From NCBI GenBank assembly GCA_964498075.1, contig CAZCGA010000129.1, positions 1 through 17,885 on the forward strand: a stretch of 17,885 nt of DNA, written 5' to 3'. The stretch comes from CAZCGA01 sp964498075. Its GTDB lineage: Bacteria; Desulfobacterota; Binatia; HRBIN30. Made by a program: the position numbers and the translations under genes. The notes beneath the pieces are model-generated. The model was not told the origin of the DNA. It searched no databases and worked only from the letters and a program-made list of their open reading frames with translations. Of this stretch, positions 1-5,696 are shown piece by piece. Each line of letters opens with the position of its first letter. The stretch's first letter is position 1.

Positions 1-2
1 CG

Positions 3-167
3 ATCAACCGATGCATCATGGTGAAAATCTACCCACACGCTTTGGAGAAGAGGCATTTTCCGATTGCGGCTTACGCGCCACGCGCCAAAACGATCCACCT
101 GGCAAAGTCGTTGTCTTGCAAGCAGTTCGACCGGTTTGCCCCCAAACCGCCGAAGCAGCTAGGCTGA
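3..167 (+). CDS. Possible 3' end of a gene in the preceding cassette (partial)
   Basis: An open frame enters from the left edge and stops at TGA 165-167. Its last 49 codons follow an ATG at 18. The peptide is basic, with segments such as VKIYPHALEKRHF and KQFDRFAPKPPKQLG, and I do not recognise it. It is the most plausible coding frame here because it ends shortly before a cassette boundary at 214/215, where a cassette gene should stop. It could be the tail of a longer gene or chance reading. I see no ribosome binding site for the ATG at 18. Confidence is low because only a fragment is visible. Confidence 0.3.
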   Translation: MNRCIMVKIYPHALEKRHFPIAAYAPRAKTIHLAKSLSCKQFDRFAPKPPKQLG

Positions 168-213
168 CCGCTGTTGCGGGACGAAGAGAACTAGGCCGAC
201 CGGCCGAATAGGT

Positions 214-220
214 GTTATAC
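214..220 (+). other. R' box of the upstream attC (cassette junction)
   Basis: GTTATAC fits the attC/attI R' core (G, TT, then variable bases). It is the exact reverse complement of the R'' box GTATAAC at 1185-1191, at the far end of the cassette that starts here. Cleavage would fall between G214 and T215. I could not find a convincing L''/L' hairpin or R'' box to its left, so the upstream site may be degenerate, or it may be an attI. The call rests on the end-to-end complementarity. Confidence 0.6.
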
Positions 221-1253
221 GGACCGATGACCCAGATGATGGACCGGGACGAGAAGGAGGAGCTGATTGAAGCTCTCCGCCGAATCGCGACCGAGCTGGG
301 AACGGATTCCGTTTCCAGGCCCGATTTTCTTCGGCACAGCGGCGTCTCGGAGCGGAAAGTCCAGCTTCTGTTCGGCGGATATAACGGTCTAGTCGAGGCG
401 GCCGGCCTTGTCCCGCGGAGGTTCCCCTCTTCCGATTCACCGACGTACTCGGACGACGAGATGCTGCAAGAGATTGTCCGTGTCCTGCGTGAGCCGCACT
501 CGAAGCTGACGCGGATCTTCTTCGAGCAGAACTCCAAAATCTCGTCCTCGGCGTGCGAGCGCCGATTCGGAGGCTGGATCAACGCGCTGAAGAGAGCCGC
601 CGTCCAACTCGATCCGGAAAGAGACGCGGGGCTGCTTTCCCGAATCCAGGAGTACACCGCCCCGGCTCTGCCCGTTCGATCGAGGCCCCTGCAAGCAGGG
701 CGAGAGATCCCGACCGGCCACGCACCGGAGGTCGCGGAGGAGGGCGAGGAGCAGGAGGACACGGAAGAGGTGGAGGTGGAGCCGGTCACCCAGGACCGGC
801 CAGTGCCGATCTCCCGCGGCAACATCTACGGCGACTTCATCAACTTCCGAGGTCTCCAGCATGCTCCTGTGAACGAGCAAGGGGTCGTCTTCCTATTCGG
901 CATGATCTGCCGCGAACTCGGCTACGTCGTCGAAATCGTGAAGCCCGGGTTTCCCGATTGCGAGGCGAAGCGGGAAGTTCGGCCGGGGATGTGGCAGCGC
1001 GTTCGCATCGAGTTCGAGTTTCGGTCTCGAACCTTCCGCTCGCACGGCCACGATCCTGACCAATGCGATGTGATCGTCTGCTGGCAAGACAACTGGCCCG
1101 ATTGCCCGATCGAGGTAGTGGAGCTCAAGTCGGCCATTCAGCGTCTGCCCGCTACGTTGAAATCGCCATGACGTCGAGGGGACCGTATAACCCGCGCTTG
1201 GAGGCGACTCCGCAGCAGCCGCCCCACGACGCCCGCGGCTCAAGCGCATGCCG
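215..1253 (+). mobile_element. Integron gene cassette 1 (one gene)
   Basis: The cassette runs from T215, just after the G of the previous R' box, to G1253, the first base of its own attC R' box. Its first bases (TTATAC), joined to its terminal G, give GTTATAC in the circular form. That is fully complementary to its R'' box GTATAAC (1185-1191), as expected for a cassette that circularises and inserts as a unit. It carries a single gene (227-1171) filling most of its length, with a very short leader, which is typical cassette architecture. Confidence 0.82.
227..1171 (+). CDS. Homing-endonuclease-repeat protein with C-terminal nuclease-like domain
   Basis: Two N-terminal segments (about residues 9-64 and 77-135 of 314) resemble the HNH-associated or homing-endonuclease-associated repeat, a helical DNA-binding unit. 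Each has a helix, a middle turn, an LFGGYNGL or RFGGWINAL motif and a hydrophobic end. An acidic linker (about 165-185) follows. The C-terminal domain (about 200-310) carries PD at 243-244, ExE at 262-264 and a CDVIVCW strand at 280-286, resembling a PD-(D/E)XK-type nuclease fold; I infer this from motif layout only. A GTG at 212 is in frame but straddles the cassette boundary, so ATG 227 is preferred; ATG 236 or 239 is possible. There is only a weak GGA upstream. As a cassette gene it is probably accessory. Defence or DNA processing is plausible but unproven. Confidence 0.75.
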   Translation: MTQMMDRDEKEELIEALRRIATELGTDSVSRPDFLRHSGVSERKVQLLFGGYNGLVEAAGLVPRRFPSSDSPTYSDDEMLQEIVRVLREPHSKLTRIFFEQNSKISSSACERRFGGWINALKRAAVQLDPERDAGLLSRIQEYTAPALPVRSRPLQAGREIPTGHAPEVAEEGEEQEDTEEVEVEPVTQDRPVPISRGNIYGDFINFRGLQHAPVNEQGVVFLFGMICRELGYVVEIVKPGFPDCEAKREVRPGMWQRVRIEFEFRSRTFRSHGHDPDQCDVIVCWQDNWPDCPIEVVELKSAIQRLPATLKSP

Positions 1254-1259
1254 TTATGC
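1185..1259 (+). other. attC site 1
   Basis: R'' is GTATAAC (1185-1191). After a 2-nt spacer comes L'' GCGCTTGGAG (1194-1203). L' is CTCAAGCGC (1239-1247), then a 5-nt spacer and R' GTTATGC (1253-1259). L' pairs with L'' over nine bases once one extra G in L'' is left unpaired, matching the extrahelical base that marks attC folded strands. The total is 75 bp, within the known size range. It lies 13 bases after the stop of cassette gene 1. Confidence 0.85.
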
Positions 1260-1294
1260 GTCCGCAACAGTTGAATAGTCCCCGGTGAACGGTG

Positions 1295-1831
1295 ATGGCA
1301 AGTCCGTCTGAAATCGTTTCTGCTGCTGCTGCCGCGGCAAGCGCGATCGGTGGTGCGTTCGCAGCCTGGGCCGCGTTCCGTTCAGCAGATTCCGCTCGCG
1401 TCGCGCAAAGAGCCGCAGAAGATGCGGAACGCAGAGCAGCCATTCGTCAGGCTGTCGTTACCGTAAGCGAAGTTTTGGTCGAAGCTCAGCGGGTTGAAGC
1501 TCGAGCTACGGAAGTCAAACTCGCATATCAATCGTTGGCCGTCTTCTCAGGCTCAGTTGGCAATTCGCGCATTGACCTCTACCTATCGGCGGTCAGTGAG
1601 AAGACGAAGAGGGCTGGAGAGTTATCAAGCCATGCGCAGCTGTTCTCCGGAAACACGGGGAGCTTAGAGAGAGTTCCGCTGGAAGAAATCGACAGGGTGC
1701 ACATGAGTCTCTCCACTGCCCTTACCGAGGTGCGTGCATTGCGCGAGGACCTTGAGAGAGAACACGCGTTCGTCGACGGTCAGTGTGCGGTGTACAGGGA
1801 CAAAGTAGTCAGAAGCTCATCCAAGCAATGA
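1295..1831 (+). CDS. Membrane-anchored coiled-coil hypothetical protein
   Basis: The product is a 178-residue protein I do not recognise. Residues about 6-27 form an alanine-rich hydrophobic stretch ending in AAWAAFRSAD, most likely a single membrane helix or signal anchor. It is followed by a strongly heptad-like, charged Ala/Glu/Arg region (about 30-75) predicted as coiled coil, and a second helical segment near the C-terminus (about 140-165). This N-anchor plus coiled-coil layout is common among small accessory membrane proteins and gives no specific function. ATG 1295 is chosen over the adjacent GTG 1292 because GGTGA (1284-1288) sits six bases upstream. It is the first gene of cassette 2. 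Codon use looks less GC-biased than the arn genes downstream, consistent with separate origin. Confidence 0.7.
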   Translation: MASPSEIVSAAAAAASAIGGAFAAWAAFRSADSARVAQRAAEDAERRAAIRQAVVTVSEVLVEAQRVEARATEVKLAYQSLAVFSGSVGNSRIDLYLSAVSEKTKRAGELSSHAQLFSGNTGSLERVPLEEIDRVHMSLSTALTEVRALREDLEREHAFVDGQCAVYRDKVVRSSSKQ

Positions 1832-1832
1832 C

Positions 1833-1863
1833 GCACAACCGCCGCTCAACTAAATCGTTCTGC
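1833..1863 (+). other. Possible collapsed attC remnant between two cassette genes
   Basis: GCACAAC (1833-1839) matches the R'' expected for the cassette starting at 1254 (GCATAAC) at 6 of 7 bases. One base later, GCCGCTCAA (1841-1849) resembles the L'' arms of attC 2 and attC 3. GTTCTGC (1857-1863) looks like R' and pairs with GCACAAC at 6 of 7. No L' arm lies between, and 31 bp is too short for a functional attC. It reads as a site whose hairpin half was deleted. Confidence 0.4.
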
Positions 1864-1903
1864 CGGCATGTGAGGTCGTCGGACGAGGACGAAAGGAGAG
1901 GCA

Positions 1904-2098
1904 GTGAAGAATCGATTTGAGCCGGAGAAGTACCATGATCTCAAGATCGTAACGGATGGAAACAAGACGGTCGGTCATATCAGGGTAAAGCCAAGCGGCG
2001 TCCTATGGGTGCCCAAGAATGCGAAGAAGTGGTATGGTGTCGATCTGGACAAGTTCGCCGGCTTCATGGAGCGAGAAGGCAAACTCCAGGACAAGTAG
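1904..2098 (+). CDS. Small cassette-encoded hypothetical protein (64 aa)
   Basis: The GTG start has a strong ribosome binding site, AGGAG at 1894-1898, five bases upstream; this is the best such signal in the cassette region and argues that the gene is real. The product is small, charged and soluble, with no membrane segment and no cysteine. It has a likely beta-strand pair (LKIVTDGNKTVGHIRVKPSG) followed by VLWVPKNAKKWYGVDLDKFAGF and a short helix. Tryptophan and tyrosine residues cluster in the centre (W35, W43, Y44). I know of small bacterial proteins with similar KPSGVLW-type cores but cannot assign a family or function. It is the second gene of cassette 2 and ends about 35 bases before attC 2. 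Confidence 0.72.
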   Translation: MKNRFEPEKYHDLKIVTDGNKTVGHIRVKPSGVLWVPKNAKKWYGVDLDKFAGFMEREGKLQDK

Positions 2099-2133
2099 CT
2101 CCTCGGGGATGCCGCTGCGCAACAGCGCGGGGC

Positions 2134-2197
2134 GCATTACAAGCGGCTCAAGCGGACCGCTTGAAAGATGCGGCCGCTTAGCCGCAAGCCGTTAGCC
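2134..2197 (+). other. attC site 2
   Basis: R'' is GCATTAC (2134-2140, a variant of the usual AAC end), then a 2-nt spacer and L'' GCGGCTCAAG (2143-2152). L' is CTTAGCCGC (2177-2185), then a 5-nt spacer and R' GTTAGCC (2191-2197). L'' equals the reverse complement of L' plus one extra C, the canonical extrahelical base position. The centre contains the perfect palindrome TCAAGCGG-A-CCGCTTGA (2148-2164), which could compete with the L''/L' pairing. Spacers match those in attC 1 and attC 3. Confidence 0.72.
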
Positions 2198-3284
2198 TGG
2201 TCGAGTGTTCATGGCACCAGCCCTGATACCGAGTGGCGAGAAGTTCTCGGTCATTGCGGTCGTGAGCTGCGATTCCGAGGTAACCGCGGACGTCTCGTTG
2301 CCGGATGGCGCGACGGTCAGTCCTGGAACCGCGCGCCTTCTCGACGATTGGTGGCGCTCTCAACTGGGCGACATCCGTTTCGACGAGCTGCAGCGACGCT
2401 GTAACCTCGTCCTCATCCATCACCAACGAAGCGAGACTCTGGCGCTCTGGGACCACGAGAACACAGAACTGTATGAGGAAGCATTCAGGCTGTTCTGTCT
2501 GCTGCAACTCTTTGGCGTCCCCCAGTATGATCGGGCCTTTGCTCTCAACGGCTCTGTGGAAGGTGAGCGCATCAACGTAATACAAGTCGGCGAGATCGAT
2601 CGATTCTACACAACGGCAGGCAGTTCCCGCTCGCCAGTAACAGTGCAAGCGCTGTCGGCCGCTGCAGACGTCTCGGGCATCTGGCGCGAAGTGATCGACG
2701 TGGGCCAGGACTTCGCGCGGATCAGGCGAGGTCTCGCTGTGTTATTGGACGGGCTTCGCCAGAGCTTTGGGCAGGAACGGCTTCATCAGTATGTTCGAGC
2801 AATCGAAGCGGCGATCCTCCCCGAGCAGGGCAAGACACGCAGGCAATTCATTTCGCGATGTCAGACATTTGCGGGCGCGGATTCGGAGATTGCCGCCACG
2901 CTTGGCGAAGCGTTCGACATGAGAAGCGCTGTTGAGCACGTTCATGAATGGGACCGAGCTTTGGTGTCTCACCCGGCCTCTGACCGCGAACCTCTGGCGA
3001 TGAAACGCACTCGACAAATCGAGTTCCTCGCTTGTGCTATCTACCGCCGCATCTTGACCGTGCCGGTTCTACGAGAGCACTTTCGTTCAGACGACAGTAT
3101 TGGAACCTACTGGTCGCAATCGGACGAGTGCAGGCGGGCCGCGTGGGGGGAGACGCTCGATATACGGGGAGTATCGTGAGCGAAGTCGCACAGGCTAACC
3201 CGCCGCTCGATCGGACCGCGGGCATGAGAGGACCGTTCAGATCGAACCGTCGCGGCGTGCCCGCGGCCGCTCAGCGGCACGACG
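2192..3284 (+). mobile_element. Integron gene cassette 3 (one gene, last of the array)
   Basis: The cassette starts with TTAGCC (2192-2197) and ends at G3284 of attC 3. The predicted circular R' box GTTAGCC is the exact reverse complement of its R'' box GGCTAAC (3193-3199). It carries one gene (2211-3179) that starts about 20 bases after the junction. No further attC is visible downstream, so this is the terminal cassette before chromosomal genes. Confidence 0.82.
2211..3179 (+). CDS. Cassette-encoded protein with HEPN-like Rx4H motif
   Basis: The 322-aa soluble protein has no signal peptide or membrane helix. The N-terminal half (about 1-150) is mixed alpha/beta and unrecognised. The C-terminal half (about 165-300) is helical, with a region around residues 193-245 (LHQYVRAIEAAI, GKTRRQFISRCQTF, then FDMRSAVEHVHEWD). 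R238 and H243 form an R-x4-H motif at the end of a helix, the signature of HEPN ribonuclease domains; the layout resembles ApeA-like HEPN proteins. This is inference from motif and position, not a database match. ATG 2211 is chosen; an in-frame GTG at 2205 is possible, and neither has a strong ribosome binding site. Many HEPN proteins act in phage defence or toxin-antitoxin systems, which would suit a mobile cassette, but no partner gene is evident. Confidence 0.7.
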   Translation: MAPALIPSGEKFSVIAVVSCDSEVTADVSLPDGATVSPGTARLLDDWWRSQLGDIRFDELQRRCNLVLIHHQRSETLALWDHENTELYEEAFRLFCLLQLFGVPQYDRAFALNGSVEGERINVIQVGEIDRFYTTAGSSRSPVTVQALSAAADVSGIWREVIDVGQDFARIRRGLAVLLDGLRQSFGQERLHQYVRAIEAAILPEQGKTRRQFISRCQTFAGADSEIAATLGEAFDMRSAVEHVHEWDRALVSHPASDREPLAMKRTRQIEFLACAIYRRILTVPVLREHFRSDDSIGTYWSQSDECRRAAWGETLDIRGVS

Positions 3285-3290
3285 TTCGGC
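3193..3290 (+). other. attC site 3 (end of array)
   Basis: R'' is GGCTAAC (3193-3199), then a 2-nt spacer and L'' GCCGCTCGA (3202-3210). L' is TCAGCGGC (3271-3278), then a 5-nt spacer and R' GTTCGGC (3284-3290). L'' equals the reverse complement of L' plus one extra C at 3208. The stem continues inward with CCGCGGGCA (3216-3224) pairing perfectly with TGCCCGCGG (3258-3266). At 98 bp it is the longest and best-folded site in the window. Confidence 0.85.
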
Positions 3291-3760
3291 TTCTCGACCA
3301 AGCTGGGGTAGACTCCCGCCGCCATGTATGGGTGGCGTCCCGAGAATGCGAAGACGCGCGAGACACGGGCCGAGCTTCCACCGGAAGCTGAGGACACCAT
3401 CCAGCGCAAAGACTAGATGACCTAGCGGTGGCCTGACTTGGAGCCTTCCGTTTCGTCCACCCGCAGCCCGCCTTCTGTCGCAGCGCGGGACTGCGCGCTC
3501 GCGGCAACCACCGGGATCCTGGCGTGCCTCAGCTTTCCGCGCTTCGCGCTCTACAATCTGATCGGCGACGGTGGCCGGCGCGGCTCCGACGCATGAGGCG
3601 CGCAAAGGGACGGAACATCCCCCTCGCATCCACCACCGCGGTGCGCTATATGCCAACCCCGATCGGCCGGAGCGGCGTGTTGCTCCCCGGAATTTGAATT
3701 CCGTCACCCGTTGTGGTTTGTCACTTCTGGCGCGCGTTCCGCCCGCCACTGGAGAGAGGA
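3291..3760. other. Intergenic region between cassette array and arn operon
   Basis: About 470 bases hold no convincing gene. A 30-codon frame (ATG 3324 to TAG 3414-3416) has no ribosome binding site and no recognisable product. Longer minus-strand frames crossing the region are Arg/Pro/Ser-rich and look like chance frames in GC-rich DNA. TACAAT at 3552-3557 resembles a -10 box but lacks a matching -35. A palindrome lies at 3688-3703. The operon promoter is probably here, but I cannot place it. Confidence 0.6.
3688..3703. promoter_or_regulatory. 16-bp palindrome upstream of arnC, possible operator
   Basis: CGGAATT-TG-AATTCCG is a perfect inverted repeat with 7-base arms and a 2-base centre. 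It lies 58 bases before the chosen arnC start, in a locally AT-rich patch within GC-rich DNA. The symmetry suits a dimeric repressor or activator, but no regulator gene is adjacent and no promoter is clearly recognisable. There is no T-run, so it is not a terminator. Confidence 0.35.
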
Positions 3761-4765
3761 TTGCCGGCTCACATTTCACCGCTGCACCGCCCCGACACCC
3801 CGACCACGGATGCTGCTTCGGTCGCTGCACAAGAGCACCCGGAGATCTCCGTCGTCATTCCGATCTTCAACGAGGCCGAGAACATCGAAGTGTTGCACCA
3901 ACGCCTGTCGGCGACGCTGGCGCAGCTGGGACGCTCGTACGAGGTGTGGTACGTCGACGACGGCAGCGCCGACCGGTCGCTGGATCTCCTGAACGCCATC
4001 GCCGCTGGCGACGGACACGTCGGGATCATCGAGCTGACCCGCAACTTCGGCCAACACGCCGCCGTGCTCGCTGGGTTCGCCGCGGCGCAGGGTGAGATCG
4101 TCGTCACTCTCGATGGCGACCTGCAGAATCCGCCCGAGGAGATCCCGCGGCTCGTCGCCAAGCTTGAAGAAGGGTACGAGGTCGTCGGTGGCTGGCGCGA
4201 GGACCGGCAGGATCCGGCGTTTCGCCGCACCGCGTCCGATTTGATCAATCGCCTGACATCAATGACCGTCGGCGTCAAGATGAACGACTACGGCTGCATG
4301 CTGCGCGCCTATCGGCGCAGCATCATCCGGCAGATCATCGAGTGCGACGAACGGTCGAGCTTCATTCCTGCCCTTGCCAACTCCTTGGCCAAGCACACTG
4401 CGGAGATCGAGGTGCAGCACTCCGACCGCTGGAGCGGCCGTTCCAAATACACGCTGATGAAGCTCATGCGCTTGTCGTTCGATCTGATCACCGGCTTCTC
4501 CTTGCTGCCGATCCAGATGATGAGCCTCGCGGGAATCTTGGTGGCGCTCGCCGGCATCGGCTTCGGCGGCTTCCTGCTGATTCGACGTCTGTTCGTCGGC
4601 CCGGAGAGCGAGGGGGTGTTCACCCTGTTCGCGATTCTCTTCGTCTTCATCGGCATTCTCATCCTGGCGGTCGGCCTCGTGGGTGAATACGTGGGCCGCA
4701 TCTATCTCGAGGTGCGCCGCCGCCCGACCTACCGCATCAGAGCCATTCACCAGCGCGCGCGGTAA
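3761..4765 (+). CDS. arnC: Undecaprenyl-phosphate 4-deoxy-4-formamido-L-arabinose transferase
   Basis: This GT2 enzyme transfers Ara4FN from UDP to undecaprenyl phosphate at the inner membrane. From the TTG start (334 aa) the landmarks are VVIPIFNE (31-38), YVDDGS (64-69), the metal site LDGDLQNPP (117-125) and WREDRQD (145-151). Two C-terminal membrane helices (about 255-279 and 287-307) are followed by GEYVGRIY. LTRNFGQHAAVLAGF, DYGCMLRAYRR and ERSSFIPALAN closely match the ArnC family, and length fits. The start is uncertain: TTG 3761 has GGAG (3751-3754) six bases upstream, while an in-frame GTG at 3713 has no such signal; no in-frame ATG precedes the catalytic domain. It is the first gene of the operon, four bases before the formyltransferase. 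Confidence 0.9.
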   Translation: MPAHISPLHRPDTPTTDAASVAAQEHPEISVVIPIFNEAENIEVLHQRLSATLAQLGRSYEVWYVDDGSADRSLDLLNAIAAGDGHVGIIELTRNFGQHAAVLAGFAAAQGEIVVTLDGDLQNPPEEIPRLVAKLEEGYEVVGGWREDRQDPAFRRTASDLINRLTSMTVGVKMNDYGCMLRAYRRSIIRQIIECDERSSFIPALANSLAKHTAEIEVQHSDRWSGRSKYTLMKLMRLSFDLITGFSLLPIQMMSLAGILVALAGIGFGGFLLIRRLFVGPESEGVFTLFAILFVFIGILILAVGLVGEYVGRIYLEVRRRPTYRIRAIHQRAR

Positions 4766-4769
4766 GCTG

Positions 4770-5696
4770 ATGCGCTCGGTGGTGTTTGCGTATCACGACA
4801 TCGGCTACGTGTGCCTGCAGGAGCTGTTGCAGGCGGGCGCCAGCGTGTCCGCGGTGTTCACGCACGCGGACGATCCGCGTGAGGTCGTGTGGTTCCGTTC
4901 CGTGCGCGCGCTGGCGGAAGCGCGCGGCATCCCGGTGTTCGCACCCGACCACGTCAACACGCCGGAGTGCATCGCGCGGATCGCGGCGTGGCAGCCGGAC
5001 TTCGTGTTCTCCTTCTACTACCGCAAGCTCTTGTGCAACGAGATTCTCGCGCTCCCGACGCGCGGCGCGCTCAACCTCCACGGCTCGCTGCTGCCGCGCT
5101 ACCGCGGGCGCTGCCCGGTCAACTGGGTCCTCATCCACGACGCGCACGAGACCGGCGTCACGCTGCACTACATGGAGGAGAAGCCCGATCGCGGCGACGT
5201 CGTCGCGCAACGGGCCGTGCCGATCACCGACGCCGACACCGCCCTGACGGTTTTCCACAAGCTCACGGCTGCGGCCGCGGCGCTGATGCAGGACACCTAC
5301 CCGTTGCTGTGTGCGGGCACCGCACCGCGCACGCCGCAGGATCACACCCGGGCGAGCTACTTCGGCGGACGCCGGCCGGAGGACGGCCGCATCGACTGGA
5401 CGCAGCCGGCGCGCGCCGTGTTCAACCTGGTGCGCGCCGTCACCCATCCGTATCCCGGTGCGTTCACGTCGTGCCGCGACCGCAAGCTCTACGTGTGGGA
5501 AGCGCGGCTCGGCGCGCAAGGCGAGCCGACACCGCAGCGGCCCGGAACGGTGCTCGCGGTTGCGCCGGAGCTGCAGATCCAAACCGGCACGCAGCCCATT
5601 CGTCTGACACTCGTGCAGGGGGAAGATGAAGCGGAGCTGTCCGGCGCAGAGTGGGCGGCGCGCCATCAGGTGCGGGAAGGAGTCTGTCTGACATGA
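4770..5696 (+). CDS. arnA: UDP-4-amino-4-deoxy-L-arabinose formyltransferase (ArnA N-domain as a separate protein)
   Basis: The enzyme transfers a formyl group from 10-formyltetrahydrofolate to the 4-amino group of UDP-L-Ara4N. The 308-aa product aligns by eye with the N-terminal half of E. coli ArnA. It opens with VVFAYHDIG, and the catalytic triad sits at the same numbers: N102 and H104 in NLHGSLLPRYRGR, and D140 in KPDRGDVVAQ. VFTHADDP and FSFYYRKL are also family features. In E. coli this activity is fused to the decarboxylase; here the gene stops and the decarboxylase begins in an ATGA overlap (5693-5696). An upstream in-frame extension to 4683 exists but overlaps arnC by over 80 bases and lacks homology, so ATG 4770 is preferred. 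Confidence 0.9.
   Translation: MRSVVFAYHDIGYVCLQELLQAGASVSAVFTHADDPREVVWFRSVRALAEARGIPVFAPDHVNTPECIARIAAWQPDFVFSFYYRKLLCNEILALPTRGALNLHGSLLPRYRGRCPVNWVLIHDAHETGVTLHYMEEKPDRGDVVAQRAVPITDADTALTVFHKLTAAAAALMQDTYPLLCAGTAPRTPQDHTRASYFGGRRPEDGRIDWTQPARAVFNLVRAVTHPYPGAFTSCRDRKLYVWEARLGAQGEPTPQRPGTVLAVAPELQIQTGTQPIRLTLVQGEDEAELSGAEWAARHQVREGVCLT

Larger units (their letters stand above)
1254..2191 (+). mobile_element. Integron gene cassette 2 (two genes, possibly a fused pair)
   Basis: The cassette starts with TTATGC (1254-1259) and ends at G2191 of attC site 2. Its predicted circular R' box GTTATGC has the reverse complement GCATAAC, which matches the attC 2 R'' box GCATTAC at 6 of 7 bases. It holds two genes (1295-1831 and 1904-2098), unusual for a cassette. 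Between them is a possible collapsed attC (1833-1863), so this may be two ancestral cassettes that now move as one. Confidence 0.7.

Noticed and set aside
212..226. GTG 212 as the start of the first cassette gene
   Set aside because: The codon spans the predicted recombination point at 214/215, so it would be rebuilt on each insertion. ATG 227 lies wholly inside the cassette.
2117..2123. GCGCAAC as the R'' box of attC 2
   Set aside because: It has the AAC end, but the spacing to L'' is wrong and it does not match the cassette's 5' end. GCATTAC at 2134-2140 fits spacing and complementarity better.
3237..3830. 197-codon minus-strand frame across the gap before arnC
   Set aside because: The product is Arg/Gly/Ala-rich with no motif, it overlaps the arnC 5' end and attC 3, and it has no ribosome binding site. 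The gap is treated as non-coding.
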